A DNA stretch of 64,000 nt, taken from assembly GCF_000003815.2 (NCBI RefSeq), contig NC_049986.1:22794906-22858905 (forward strand), written 5' to 3'. This DNA is from Branchiostoma floridae (Eukaryota > Chordata > Leptocardii > Amphioxiformes > Branchiostomatidae). The translations under genes were made by a program, and so were the position numbers. Shown here one piece after another: positions 34,641 through 47,700 of the stretch (the first letter of the stretch is position 1; each line of letters opens with the position of its first letter). The notes under the pieces are model-generated. The model ran no database searches, was not told the origin of the DNA, and saw only the letters and a list, made by a program, of their open reading frames with translations.

Positions 34641-36240
34641 ACTATAGCGGTTTGACTGTGCGTCTTGACCTTCAGAACCCACAGACTGAATAAACACAAT
34701 CAAATTAGGGCATGTTCAAGACAAACTAGAGTTTAAGATTCCCATGGCGTCCCCAGGTGTGCTCTTCAGAGAAAATGTTGGAGATGCCAACTCTGGAAGC
34801 CTGCTGGACTATCCTACTCCACTCCCCCTATCATCTATCAGTGGCGTTAGCTGACAGAAAGAGACATAAGAAAAAAAGTCACAATTTTCCCCATCAACTT
34901 CTGCTTGGAGAGTAAGCAGAACCCACAAACTATGCGAAAAACACGATCCAAATGTGTATGTTCAAGACATCAGGATTCCCTTGGCGTCCCCAGGTGTGCA
35001 GTCCAAAGGGAACGTTGGAACCATTTCCTGCTCGGCAGCGACGCCACGTGCCATTGTGTCTGATAACAGCCCCATTACTGAAACCCATCTCGTCTCCTGA
35101 GCTATAAGAAACACTCTCTCTTCGCAGCCAGGGGCTGAATTGCCAAGAGCTTACAGTAGGCGGGGTTTCCGAGGGTCTGGAGCGGCTGCCATTCGGCGCT
35201 AGCTCAGATGACCTCAATGTGACATCAATTGCTCCAGGTGCGACCATAGGACGGTTAAGTTTTGAACCACTCTCACTGGGAAGACCGGCATTTCTGTATA
35301 GACCCTGGACAGTAGATAGCAACCCACTGCCCATACTATCAGTAAATATGTGGTGTGGGACTTGTTTCCTTAGCTTGGCAGAACTTCAGAACCCACAAAC
35401 TGAATAAACACAATCAAATCAGTGTATGTTCAAGACATACTAGCGTTTAAGATTCCCTTGGCGTCTTCGGGTGTGCAGTCCAGAGGGAACGTTGGAACCA
35501 ACAAATTGAATAAACACTATGAAAGTGCCATGTTCTCTTGGGATTCCCATAGCGTATCCAGGTGTGTATTCCAGAGGGAATGTTGGATCCATTTCTTGCT
35601 CGGCAGCGACGCCACGTGCCATTGTGCCTGATAACAGCCCCATTACAGGGGCCCATCCCGTCTCCTGAGCTTATGAGGAACACTCTCTCTTCGCAGCCAG
35701 GGGCTGAATTGCCAAGAGCCTACAGTATCTATTTATTTATCAGGATTCTCCATATACAATGGCAATGGAGGGTATGGCGGAACAGGTGTCAAAGGAAAGT
35801 AGGCGGGGTTTCCGAGGGTCTGGAGCGGCTGCCATTCTGCGCTAGCTCAATTGACCTCAATACGACATCAATTGCTCCAGGTGCGGCCATGGGACTGTAA
35901 GTTTTGAACCACTCTCACCGAGAGGTATCGGCCTTTTAATACCGTACCCTGGACTAGTAGATAACAACCCGCTTCGTCTATGACCTGGAAAGTGGCTGTG
36001 GGACTAGTTTCCTAAGCTGGTCAGTTTGGCTGTGCGTCTTGAACACCAGAACCAACAAACTGAATGAACACTATTAAAGTGCCATGTTCTCTTGTTTGGG
36101 ATTCCCATAGCGTCTCCAGGTGTGCAGTCCAAAGGGAACGTTGGAACCATTTCCTGCTCGGCAGCGACGCCACGTGCCATTGTGCCTGATAACAGCCCCA
36201 TTACAGGGGCCCATCCCATCTTCTGAGCTATGAGGAACAC
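34641..36240. repeat. Three tandem copies of a dispersed repeat of about 500-600 bp
   Basis: Each copy contains TCAGAACCCACAAACTGAAT, GATTCCCTTGGCGTC, CAGGTGTGCAGTCCA, GCTCGGCAGCGACGCCACGT, TGATAACAGCCCCATTAC, GGCGGGGTTTCCGAGGGTCT and GAGCGGCTGCCATTC in order. Copies begin near 34660, 35380 and 36030; the third ends at 36240. An insertion or deletion distinguishes the second copy. Open frames occur on both strands but no recognised protein. Confidence 0.85.
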
Positions 36241-36836
36241 GCCGTTAAGAGGCAGTTTTGGAGCGTGGCAATTCCAGTTATCTCGCAGATAGCACTAAAG
36301 CCTGTGACATATGGAGTGCTTCCAGGAAAGGAATGCCCGTTCGAGTGTGGATGTGTTCCCGAATTACTTTTCTCCATCACTTACCCGCGTCCGCCAAGGT
36401 GCTTGTCAGTTTCTTAGCCATCATATGTGTATTTGGCAGGGTGATGTCGCCCATATTTATAATGGCGCTGCCTGTTCTAATCATCGGTTCTGATTACATT
36501 TCAGGAAATAAACCGGATAAAATATTTCTTCAGGTTTACGTGCAGTCCCGCGCTGATGTAGAATGGAAATATGGAGGAGAAAATATTCTCCATAGATTTC
36601 TAGAAATAGGGCAAACAGACATTGGTTTCCTATACAAAACTATACAATTATAGCATGTAATTCAAAGGGCGGCAATTAAAAAAGGTAACCAGGTTGTAAA
36701 GATAGTTGAAATTTTGTAGTTGAATAAGACATTTACACTAAACAGACAAATTTCTTTAAAGCCCATGCTAAGTGTTTTAACATTTGAATAAATTTTGTGT
36801 AACTGGGCAATTGTTTGTTTCTACTACCTCGGTTTA
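36241..36836. other. Region without a gene
   Basis: An open plus frame from 36258 to 36653 (131 codons) has a hydrophobic stretch (KVLVSFLAIICVFGRVMSPI) but no recognised domain or splice context; treated as chance. Confidence 0.4.
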
Positions 36837-37254
36837 GGGCTGGGTATCGGTACAGCGTACCGGTACAAAACCGGTTTTTCTTATTGGACCGGTCCAGAAA
36901 AACCGGACCTGAAAAAATTAGGTGAACCGGATGTTGGACCGATTAAAAAATTAACATATTATTTTATCAGGCATTCACACGTTTTGGCGCTTGCAGTTGG
37001 AAGAAAATGACAAGAGTGAAGTAGAGTATAGTTTATAGTAATTTCTACCAAGTTTTACAGTCAATCGTACAGGTGCAGTTAGCGTTGTAGGATTTTAAAA
37101 CGCCAGTGTAAGTCTAATACTCCACCAAACAGATTTCTTTGTAGTGAGATGGACCATTGGTATGAGTCATACTGAATCAGGTCCGGACCTGGACCTGATC
37201 CTTTGGACCTGAACCGGACCTGGACCTGAATTTTCTGTACCGGTACCCAGCCCT
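36837..37254. mobile_element. MITE with AGGGCTGGGTA...GGTAC ends (full copy)
   Basis: AGGGCTGGGTATCGGTACAG at the left is mirrored by CTGTACCGGTACCCAGCCCT at 37235-37254. Arms are rich in GGTCCGG/CCGGACC words. Other copies or parts: 28100-28215, 38470-38885, 39640-39868, 40335-40703 (inverted) and 51046-51400 (inverted). Confidence 0.9.
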
Positions 37255-38469
37255 ACCTCGGTTCTTTTCAAACAAGCGACATGAGTAAGCCAAGGACTGA
37301 CTTGAATCTCGTCCAATATTGTCAGCCTCCATATAGATCAATAAAAAGGATGTATCTCTATCTGCAGGTAAGATACGTCATGCCTTAAGCAATGGCATGT
37401 TTTCAATAACATATATATTTAAAGAAAGTTCATTTCATGTCATCGTCCTCAGCTGGTCTCATGTACTGATCAACGATGACTGGTAGTGGTAATTAGGTGT
37501 ATCGTGCATTCCACTGGCACAGGAAGCTATTACGATTTCCGCTATACTGATCACGCATAGAGAAAAGTGCCCAACTTTATAAATCCTCACCCAGATCGCT
37601 TTGGTACCTATGCTGTGGAAAATGCAATGCGATTATCAAAATGAGCAATCATCATCGGCACCCTTCCAGTATATTTCTTAGGGGTACACTAGGTAAATTT
37701 TTTCCAGCATAAACAAATGCCAGACGAGATCACTCAAACATAACTGTACTGTTATCGATAATATTTTGTTGTTCTTTATGTAGCGTCTTAGTACTATTGT
37801 CTTATAGCTAAAAGTTGTTATTGGTTGCCATACATTGTACCTTGTGCGATTGTTGAGCAATTCATTTATTCAATCATTCGTTCATAACATGGAAAGAATT
37901 GACATAATTGAAAAGATTGATTTGAAAAAAAAGTTGGTATTTGCCAAGACGAACACCAGGAACTTCCTAAGGATGTTTTATTTAACCACGTACAGTGCTT
38001 GACCTACTTACGGGCTGTTTAATCGCCATTTCCTATTCTGATCGGCTATTTGTCTCCTCTCCAAGAATAAACCTGAATATCAAATCAGCCTGTCTAATCG
38101 CTCAAACCCACATGAGCGGTTTTTACAACTGCTGTTAGTTGCGCTGACCACGGACGCCATATAAGAAAAAGAGATGGGATCGACGTAAAGTTTATTATGT
38201 TGGAGCTCCCCCTTTTAGATCACCCACCAGTTTACAACGCAATTCTGCCCACCCACTCACCTCAGCTCACCTCACCAATCCCGTATGTATCGCGGATAAC
38301 AGTAATCCCTGAACCTGGTAGCGTTACTGGCTCCGATTCGGTACTTAAGCAGAGGCAATGACCATTCCCTGCAGAGATGCTGGCTGCGTGTGTCCTCAGT
38401 TCGTACCCACTGCCACCTGCTGTCGTTTGGGCATATACCACGCTAGAGTTATGATACTTAATAGTTTGG
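37255..38469. other. Region without a gene
   Basis: No supported exon, RNA or repeat. Confidence 0.5.
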
Positions 38470-38885
38470 TTTCAGGTTAGGGTTAGGTACCGGTGTTTCT
38501 TGTTGATCCCGGGTCAGAAAAACTGGACACGAAAAAAATCAGTAGACCGGATGTTGGACCGATTAGAAAATGAACATAATGTATCGGTACTACGGCGACA
38601 TGTCTTCACGTGTTTTCGATGCTTGTTAGGCCAGGAAAATAAGAAAAAGTCCAATGAAAAGTAGGAGAATTGATAGTCATTTAACCAGGTTTCTACAGTC
38701 AAACTTGGTCTAATTTAACGGAGGCAGTGAGCGTTGTTTAGATGAAGATGGGATACTCCGCCAAACAGATTCCTTTGTAGCGAAATAGACCAGTGTTTTC
38801 AATTTCACCTATTCACAAAAAATTAGGTCCCCTGGTCCTGGACCGTACCTGGACCTGAATTTCGTGTAACGGTACCCACAATCTC
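38470..38885. mobile_element. GGTACC-type MITE, diverged copy
   Basis: Contains TTAGGTACCGGTGTTTCTTG, ACCGGATGTTGGACCGATTA and near the right end CTGAATTTCGTGTAACGGTA, all positions matching the full copy at 36837. Confidence 0.8.
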
Positions 38886-39574
38886 AGGTGGGTTTCTCTG
38901 TCGTAATAGCATGTCACAGTTGGTGTGCCGCCATTGATGTGCCGCGGTTAGTCAACAACTTGTGTAGGTCTTCTTTAATATGGAAATAGGAACCTTGCGC
39001 ATTCATCAAGTCATGCAAATACATCGTTGGTCTAATTACAAGCGTTGGAGTAATTGCGGTGTGAAGAAAGAGCGAAATACCCCTGTGTAAACTGTGGCAT
39101 TGATTTTAAATGTCATTAAGCAGTTATGACTGATGTTGCTACATTCATTGCGCAAAGTTAATGAACGCAGGCCTCTATCTTGAATCGTATTTGGTTTGTC
39201 ATTTGGTTTCACGCCGTGTCGATTCTTACCTATGTTGTTTACCCCTACGGTGGTTTAAAACTGCAATATTTTCCAACTACTGCAGTTTGAAAACAGATTC
39301 CTTCTACTTGATATCTTATATTACCTTGATTTTTAAAATAAAGGATATAGGTTACCCTGCGGAAAAAGGTGAACCAGCGTTACTGTAGTCCAATGTGGCA
39401 TTCGCGTCACCAACCAAACTGTTGAGCAGCAGTATGATGAAAAATTTACACGAGTATATATGAAATATTCACACGCGTATATAACACGACGCGCCGCGCA
39501 CCATTTTTATGCTTGAGATGGACCTGCAGAAACGATAAGATGTGACTGGATGCTGGCAGCTTATAGATATCCAG
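38886..39574. other. Region without a gene
   Basis: No supported feature apart from a weak copy of sequence that follows the MITE copies elsewhere (TAGGTTTCGTCGTCGTG type) near 38888. Confidence 0.45.
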
Positions 39575-41090
39575 TAAAGAGAGTTTACATTATGCGGTTT
39601 CAAATAAATGGACGACATCAGACTGTGCAGAATTGAGCCATAGTCATTTTTACCAGGTTCTTACAGTGAAACTTGGTCTAATTTATTAATAGAGGCAGTT
39701 AGCGTTGTTTACACGAAGATAGGATACTCAACCAAACAGAATCCCTTGTCGCGAAATGGACCACTGTTTCCAGTATAGCCCATTCACAAACAATTAGGTA
39801 CAGGTTTAGATCCGGACCTGGACCTGATCCGTACCTGTACCTGAATTTTGTGTACCGGTAACCACCCCTATTTCATGTAGGTTTCGTCGTCGTGAAAACA
39901 GTAATTATATGAACTTTATTGCTCGACATTTGTACACGGTACAATGTATGGCAACGACTGTTACACAAGGTACAAAATAGGTGTATAGAATAAGACTTAA
40001 TATTCTAATTAACATAACAAGAAGGGCTAACACAAGTCTTTGATATAATGTTACAATCGAGTTGGGCTATACATGAGTTTCATTACTCTTTCTAATAGCA
40101 AAGCAGTCTTTGATATATTTGCCTATCTTTGCATTATTGGAGTTGTGGTATCCAAAGATATATACAAATCTGTCTGTAGCATCGAGTTTCTTGAAATCTG
40201 CTGTACCGGATTCGAGAAATGTGAATAGCTCATTACGTAAAGTAGCGTATCTAGAACATTCCATTAAAAAGTGAAATTCATCTTAGATATGCTTTGGACA
40301 GAAAGGACAGAACCTTTGGTCAGGGGCTACACGTATATGTCCGGACCTGAACCTGGACCTGATGCAGTATGACTCGTACCAATGGTCAATTTAACTACAA
40401 AGAAATGTTTGGTGGAGTATTAGACTTACACTGGCGTTTTAAAATCCTACAACGCTAACTGCACCTGTACAATTGGCTGTAAAACTTGGTAGAAATTACT
40501 ATAAAATCTACTCTACTTCACTCTTGTTATTTTCTTCCACCTGCAAGCGCCAAAACGTGTGAATGCCTAAAATAATCTGTTAATTTTCTAATCGGTCCAA
40601 CATCCAGTCCACCTATTTTTTTCAGGTCTGATTTTTTCTGGACCGGTCCAATAAGAAAAACCGTTTTTTTACCGGTACGCTGTACCGATACCCAGCCTTA
40701 GTACCCACCCTTATTTCATGTAGGTTTCGTCGTCGTGAAAATAGTGGACCTCACGCGCGATAAGAAGCGACTGCATGCTGGAGCAATCTCCTGCGCGCTG
40801 AGCTGATTCTATCCACGGGGAGACCAAATTCAATCATGGCACCACCTCCCCGTGTGACATTGACTGCCGAGTTCGAACGCATCACCTTGGATGTGCAGCG
40901 GCAGGTTGTTAAGAACCCCTCGCTCTTATGGCAGCTTAGAGGCCTCAGTTAAACAAGGGAATTACCAAGACATTCAGCGCGGGCTCAATATCGCCTTATT
41001 TACTTTATAGGTATCCAGTAAAGAGAGTTTACATGATGCGCGGTTTCAAATAAATGGACGACTTCGAAGACTGTGCAGAATTGAACCATA
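39575..41090. repeat. Rearranged segmental duplication around MITE and retrotransposon pieces
   Basis: TCCAGTAAAGAGAGTTTACA with TTTCAAATAAATGGACGAC and GACTGTGCAGAATTGA occurs at 39575-39645 and at 41017-41090. TATTTCATGTAGGTTTCGTC follows a MITE end at both 39868 and 40710. Partial MITE copies lie at 39640-39868 and 40335-40703. Confidence 0.8.
39907..40332 (-). pseudogene. Non-LTR retrotransposon: RT C-terminus and 3' UTR
   Basis: Minus strand: RVAPDQRFCPFCPKHI, a stop, then DEFHFLMECSRYATLRNELF and FKKLDATDRFVYIFGYHN to KSNETHV and a stop. CPFC...DEFHFL...C plus a Tyr/Phe-rich tail is the usual end of such reverse-transcriptase ORFs (zinc-knuckle-like). The UTR ends in AATAAAGTTCATATAATTAC. 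5'-truncated and carries an in-frame stop, so inactive. The same 3' end occurs inverted at 59868-60075. Confidence 0.8.
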
Positions 41091-42199
41091 TTCTTTGAGG
41101 TTACGGCAGGGAAACGGTTTCGCTTGCAATTTCTCTTCAATTCAATAACGGTGACAAACCAACTTTATTCGAGGTTCCTTCCCGCAGTTACACCGTTTAC
41201 CATAACACACGGCACGCCGCTGGAAATAGCACAGTCCGGTGTTCCCAAATTCCCCATAGTGACTCCCCTGAATTGATTCCTCCCCTACGCCGTGCGGCAA
41301 GCCCTATGAAATCGGCTCGAGTCAGCCAGCTGGGAAAAGTACCAGCCAACATACTCTGCACCCCGGTCTTACTGGTAGGCAGTTTGCACCACCACGCGTA
41401 TACGAACCTCTCGTCCGTCCGTCAGATTCAACGGGAACCAGGTCGTCAGCGCGAGCCTGAAGGATGCGTGGACGACAGGCGGATGAAGTGTAATGCGTGT
41501 AACACCAGTGAGAGGGTGAGTCGTGCGCTGCGCCACCTACAGTACAGGCACTTGATCACGACAGGGTGGCAGCTGTAGCAGATTCATCAGCGAGCCTGCT
41601 CTTTATGAGGTAAGCAGTAGCACCTCTCGCTTCATTTCACACCTCGTGTGGGTCCCGGGGATGAAGTCGTTTCAATCTGTGTCAGGCCCGTCATTCTGGA
41701 CGTGAGGATATCGCCTGTGATATGGTGTATGTGCTTGTGTGTGTTGATCGTGCGATAGCCGCGGCGGCACCACCAGCCGCCTGACTGATGCCCGGCATCA
41801 CCGAGCTGGTGGAACACACGCGTCGGACAAACCACAAACAAAACAGTTAAGGACCCTATCGGTAAACCATAGCAAAAACGTGATAATTTATACTAATGCG
41901 TGAGATTTCAGCCTGTTTGTAGTACAGTAGTAGCCGCTTAATAGCACGGCATATTTGCCAGTGAATTTCGTGCAATTATCCGGCTCGTGCAATGATGCGA
42001 AGTTATCTTGCTAGACCGCACGGGTTTGGGGATTCCGTGCAGTTAACAGAAGTTTGCGTTAATCCGTTGTTGCTTTTACTCTTGTAGGTAAACACAAATA
42101 GCGCTCGTCAGGGTGACTCAATTCTTATAATTAAGTGTAATGGCTCGGTTCAGTCTCACCGAGAGAAAGAGACAGACAGCACGTAGTAAGTGGTGATAA
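41091..42199. other. Region without a gene
   Basis: GC-richer than its surroundings, with an open plus frame at 41273-41578 lacking recognisable domains. Nothing supported. Confidence 0.45.
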
Positions 42200-43130
42200 A
42201 GATAGTGGTAAGCATCAAACCGCAACTTGATCAAATGTTGACAAAATGGGATTACCTTAAACAACGTGGGTGCAAATTCATAGTGACTTCCATTGCATTG
42301 TTGACCAAGCCTGGGTTTGCCATATATTGCGTAGGTCTGTCTTTGCTTAGGCATGGCCTTTGTGAATAGGTTACCAACGTTGGCATTTCTATTTCACGTC
42401 ACACCTTGAAGCTGGGTTGAAGAATTCGTGCCCAAACGATGTCTATTTAATACTTCTACAAAAAGCGGTCGCCATAAACAACGTTGGTTCAAATCTATCG
42501 CAACATTCATTGTTGATACGTCCATCTTGCGTAGGTCTGCCTTTGCTTAGGCATGGCCTTTGTGAATAGGTTATCACACTAGTACTGTAGACCAACCTGT
42601 GTATTTTCATTTCACGTCACGCCTACAGCTTGGTTGAATAATTCGTGCCCAAACGAAGTCTAACACTTCTACAAAAGGCTGTCGCCCCAAACAACGTGGG
42701 TTCAAATCTATCGCGACATTCATCGTTGCCATGATATGATACGTCCGGGTTTGCCATTTTGCTTAGTTCCGTGTTTGCTTAGGTATGGCCTTTGTGAATA
42801 GGTTACCAACGTAGGCATTTTCATTTCACGTCACGCCTTGAAGCTGGGTTGAAGAATCCGTACCCAAACGATGTCTAACACTTCTACAAAAGGCTGTCGC
42901 CCCAAACAACGTGGGTTCAAATTTATCTCAACATTCATTGTTGATATGTCCTGGTTTGCCATATTGCGTAGGTCTTTCTTTGCTTAGACACGGCCTTTGT
43001 GAATAGGCTATTACGCTCTGGACCAACGTAGGTATTTCCATTTCCCATCACGCCTTCAAGCTGGGTTGAAGAATTCGTACCCAAACGATGTCTAACACTT
43101 CTACAAAAGGCTGTCGCCCCAAATTAGCCT
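42200..43130. repeat. Tandem repeat of about 200-230 bp, about five copies
   Basis: GCATGGCCTTTGTGAATAGG recurs near 42352, 42552, 42783 and, as CACGGCC, 42990. Other shared words are TTCACGTCACGCCTTGAAGC, CCCAAACGATGTCTA and CTTCTACAAAAGGCTGTCGC. Copies differ by small indels. Confidence 0.9.
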
Positions 43131-43397
43131 CCCGCTCCTGTCCTGGCTCCCACTCGTTCCCGGCCCCAGATGAGGGCCCATCATCCCGGCCAGGGTTCAT
43201 CCCCATTGTGGCAATTAGCCAGGAGTGTTTAGCTTGGCCGTTTGTCAGATCAATAGTCGATGATCCATCTTTTTCTCCATTGTGTACCGCCTTCTTTCCT
43301 TTCCAGAGAACAGGGCATTACATAGCTAGTGGACGACGGTATGTTGTTAGGGTTTCAGCGCTGGCCGTAAACAGGGTACATTATACTTGAACGTGAA

Positions 43398-43614
43398 CAC
43401 GGCGCTCGCGCTGCGCTCTCACTGGGACCTAATTACGATCTGTGTTACCGTCGCTTTCACACCAGGTGTGTCATACAAATCATAAAAGTGTGACTGAGTA
43501 GACAACAAAACAAAGAAAATGTAAAAAGATACGTTCCTTTTTATACAATTCGTTAGGCGATGTGTAAAATTTTCGGTCGCAGAGAGAGCGTGGTGAGAGC
43601 GCCGTCCTAGTGGA
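43398..43614. mobile_element. MITE with GGCGCTCGCGCTGCGCTCTC ends
   Basis: The left arm CGCTCGCGCTGCGCTCTCAC is complementary to GTGAGAGCG...GCGCCGTCC-type sequence at 43580-43607, and the inner GTGTGACTGAGTAGACAACA matches the right halves at 51926-52045 and 61088-61200. Non-coding. Confidence 0.7.
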
Positions 43615-44104
43615 AAGGGGGTATTACGTAGCTGGTGGACAGCGGTATGTTTTCGGGTTTCAGCGCTTGCCGTGCATAATGTGTGGATTTAGAGTAGACA
43701 GTCTGAGGAATAGTAAGCGTTGTGAACAAAGATGCGTGAGCGTAGGATGGATGGCAGTGGCATTACCGTTGTCGCCGGTGAAGAGAAGCACTTCTTTTCT
43801 TTCCCAGGGACTCTTAGGAAAAGCCTGTGCTTGTGCAGAAATCCTCGCTTTGCTGATAAAATCGGCAGGCGAGCTTTTAACCAAAGACGTCCCGCCAAGT
43901 GCGCGCGTCCCGAGACGGATGGAAGGAAGTCTGTGGAGATGCTTTTCTGAGATGTTATCTTGGAGTATGAAGTGGAGTAGTACCGGGAGGCAGTGGGTGT
44001 GTGGGCTGTATTTACTTCACGTTTCTTCCTTTGACTTTATTTAGATTGTTGATAATACAATACGCGTAGGTCCCAGGCAGCGATTGCTGTTGTTGTGACC
44101 CACA

Positions 44105-44430
44105 TATTACACATGTATAACATTAATTTATTGACACGACAAAAAATACAATGACTTTATATGGTCAACTATAAACTATAATGCGAAGAAAGAACACAGA
44201 ATAGATATGGTAATTTTACTAATTAAACAATATAGGATAATAAAATACTACTTATTAAACAATATAGGATAATAAGACAACCTCCATACATCTAAGATAT
44301 ATATATGGCAGTCCAATTAGACAGTCTCTGCTGGAAAACTCTCAGACTGGACGCTTGTTTCACCGTATGTGGTAGTTGGTTCCAGAGACCGGATGCATAA
44401 GGTATGAAACTAGACTTGTATGTCTGTAGT
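44105..44430 (-). pseudogene. CR1/Jockey-like retrotransposon remnant
   Basis: Minus strand from about 44430: LLQTYKSSFIPYASGLWNQL, PHTVKQASSLRVFQQRLSNW and a stop. The SFIPYASxLWNQLP...AxSLxxFxxRL pattern is a standard C-terminus of CR1/Jockey/L2-type reverse transcriptases. The 3' region (44105-44290) has TTATTAAACAATATAGGATA repeated. Confidence 0.75.
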
Positions 44431-44460
44431 AGTTCTACAGCGAGGCAAGTAAAAGTGTTT

Positions 44461-44714
44461 CAAGTTGCGAAGGTAAATTCCAACCAGGCGTTAGGTGCAG
44501 TCTCACTGCATGTGCGTCAAGCATGCGTCGCGCTGCGGGGTTCGCTCAATATATGCGTCTCTGTTTTGTTACTTTTACGGATTTTTGATACTTCAGATAT
44601 TGCGTATTACGCAAAAGGAAGACGACAAAATACACAAAAAGTAAGAAAATTCGTTGAGTATCTTTCGAACCCCGTGGTGACGCAAGCTTGACGCAAGTGT
44701 AGTGAGAGCGCAAC
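44461..44714. mobile_element. Palindromic MITE
   Basis: TCACTGCATGTGCGTCAAGC and GGGGTTCG at the left face CGAACCCCG and GCTTGACGCAAGTGTAGTGA at the right; the middle (TACGGATTTTTGATACT) is non-coding. Probably related to the element at 43398. Confidence 0.75.
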
Positions 44715-47700
44715 TTAAACGAAGCGCTACCAACTTGAATACAGATTTTAGCACGAAGTGCTTACAGCTATTATTCTATAAAAGTATCGTCTTTGAGATA
44801 GGCTGTCGTTACGTCTTCAGTGGGATTAAGAATAATAGTTAAACCCGTAAGTGAGTCTCAGTGAACAATGAGCCATAAGATTTTTTAATTGCTTTCTCAG
44901 CAGTCTGAACTTGGAGTAGGGAAATTCAATTAACCGTCGCAATGAAGGTCTGAATGATTAATAAGAAAAGAGCGGCTCGCGAGGTTTTTGGACTGCTTCC
45001 GTATGTACATGCCATCTTTTAACTTCAACTCTAAAGAAAACCATCTGGCTCCCGAGCACGAAATTACTCGTGTAAAATATTTAAGTCGGGTTTATTTATC
45101 TGCTTTAAGACCAAAGACACCCGAGAGATTGCTAAAGACGGTAATAAAACAAACTGTTGCTTAGCCTTGAATATTGAAAGCGGGAAAATACGATAGTCTA
45201 GGCCTTTTTCAGTGACAAAGACATATCTACGCATAGTAAATGTCCCGTACGTCCACTCTTCCAGTCAGTCAATTAAATTGGTCAATATAGCATTAAGATA
45301 AAGATTCAATGCAAACCACCAATTAATGTTAAAAAGAATCTTTCTATGGTAGGTAGTGAGAGATTTATATATATATATATATATATATTTATCTACTATT
45401 ATTATATATTAGCATAGATTTACAAATGTATACGGAAATATGTTGTACTCAGAGGCTGTTACTTAGTGGTTTGGTTGCCGTCAGAAATTACATTTGTCTT
45501 TAATTAAAAACATTTAGGGGCTATGATAATAATCGACGATGTTGCCAAGGCCACCTCACCAAAAGAAATACTGCTCCCTTCATCTTATATTATAGACTTG
45601 CATAAGGAAACATAGTTCCTCCACTTACCATTCTACTGACAGAGCCATAGGTTCGCAGATGATAGCAGCATTTGATAACCATACTCATGTATTTTGATGG
45701 CCTACAACAGAGACAGATGCAGTTCCTAACCTTGGGCCTCATCAATTTGGATCATTGTTTCTCTGATGGAAATCAAAATGCCTATCTGGACAATGAAAAC
45801 AAAAACTCCCCTTTTTTTGCATATCAATTCATAGTTAGAATTAACATGGATGAACATTTCTCCAACGAAATCTCTTTTACAAATCGATTTGAATAAAAAA
45901 AACTATTTAAAAAAAACAGTGTCTCCGGTGTCACTGACGAAATACACCGGATCGTTGTCTAAAACGTCTGACCGTTTCGAGAATCATACCCAATCGCTTG
46001 AGTAACTACTTTTTGGCGTATCTTATTACCTCAATGTCTAACCTTTATCGACGAATAATCATAATAAAACAAAGCCTTAGGACCAGGTTCATGCCTTGGT
46101 GCCCTCACTTAATGGGGTGAATACACATTTTCGTCCATGCCCTCCGCTCTTATGATATCTGCTTGATACATTTTCACCTTAAAATGTCTCAAAACCAGGA
46201 AAATAGATTGATAAGGCCTTACTATAGATGTCGCCATTATCCTGATTATATTTTCATTGTATTTCTTCAGTCGGCCACTTCAAAACGGTATTATTGTGGA
46301 ATATTGACGTTGTGTGCAAACCTTCCTCCGTTACATTGTTGTAAAGCATCACTCTAATTGGGTCACGGTCGTCACAGCCAATTTGACGAAAACACATGGA
46401 TCTAAAACACATATTGTCGATAATTATCTCATTCGTGTCTATCTAATAGGATCATAAAAGTGATACCAATTATTTTTCATATTGTTCAAGTCGTTTTTCT
46501 GGGTACACAATGCAAAAACCGTGCAATCAATGTAATGCTTACAGTCCATCTTTCCTATCGTTTGCTGCAATTAGGCAGCATTAATCTTGGGCAGGTCGGA
46601 AGCCTAACGTTACTGTGGCCTTCCAAGTAAAATAGTGATAACAAGATTCAGAATATTCTTAATCATCGAAAAAAGGAGGGAATCGATAGAAACAAAGACA
46701 CTCAGCGTCGTGTAATGGTTGTATATTTTGATCATATTTTGTAAATGTCTTCGAAGTACATTATACATATTTGTACTAAAACTACGCCAATTTTGTTCAG
46801 GTTTTCAAATTCTAAAGAACAATGCTCAATGCAAATATACCACTGAAATCAGGTCTTGAGGGCTGCACCCTGGTACACACAATTTTAGTGAGTAAGATAC
46901 ACATACAGTAATATTCATATTGAATGCTAGCTAAAACTTTCCATCAAAATATCCGTGAACCAAGGTAATAAATTAGTGCGACCTGAAATGTGGTTGACCA
47001 TTTTTTTTTCTAGCCCTTTGGGGAATGAAAGTTATATTTTTACCAATGACGAATGAAACGAGTACCGTTTTGCACCGGTTGCGTCTGAAGAACATTGCTT
47101 CTCATTTCACAGAGAAATTGCGATCGACAAAACGTGAACTTGAACGTGACCGGACTCCGATCAGCATCGCCTGAGGAGGGCCCAGCACGTATGTAGGGGT
47201 GAACAGTCAGTCAATCATAGCATGAACTTTATGGCGAGTTCAATCTCAAAAAAGAGATAGTTGAGAGTACTATGGGTGCATGCAAGAGGAAGGAATTTAA
47301 GTCTATTACCACAGCTGCAGTAGAAGCAGCTGAAAAAGGGTTCTTCATGGATCTGAAACAAGTACAACCAAGTCAAAAAGGCTGAGGCATAGCCATTCTG
47401 TAACTCACATGTAGGAGGTGGTGTACCAAGCACTGCTGCATGGGGGATATTGATCTTATTGCGCCGAAATACCCAACGACGGGTGGTGATCAACTGATGT
47501 TTTGTTGTCGATCCCAGTTTGACCTTGTCCCAAACCGAGCTGTTTCCCACTGGGCGCTGGCCGATTTATGACTTAAATTATCTCCAGCGCTGAGCTACTT
47601 CCTTTGTACAAATAACGGGGGGATTAATTCTCTGTCGTTTGTTCTTAGCGACCCCGCACAGGCTTCGTGGTGAGGATAATGATTCTACTACCGATCCACG

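Noticed and set aside
36258-36653. 131-codon open frame with a hydrophobic segment
   Set aside because: No recognised domain, no splice context and no related copy; best explained as chance.
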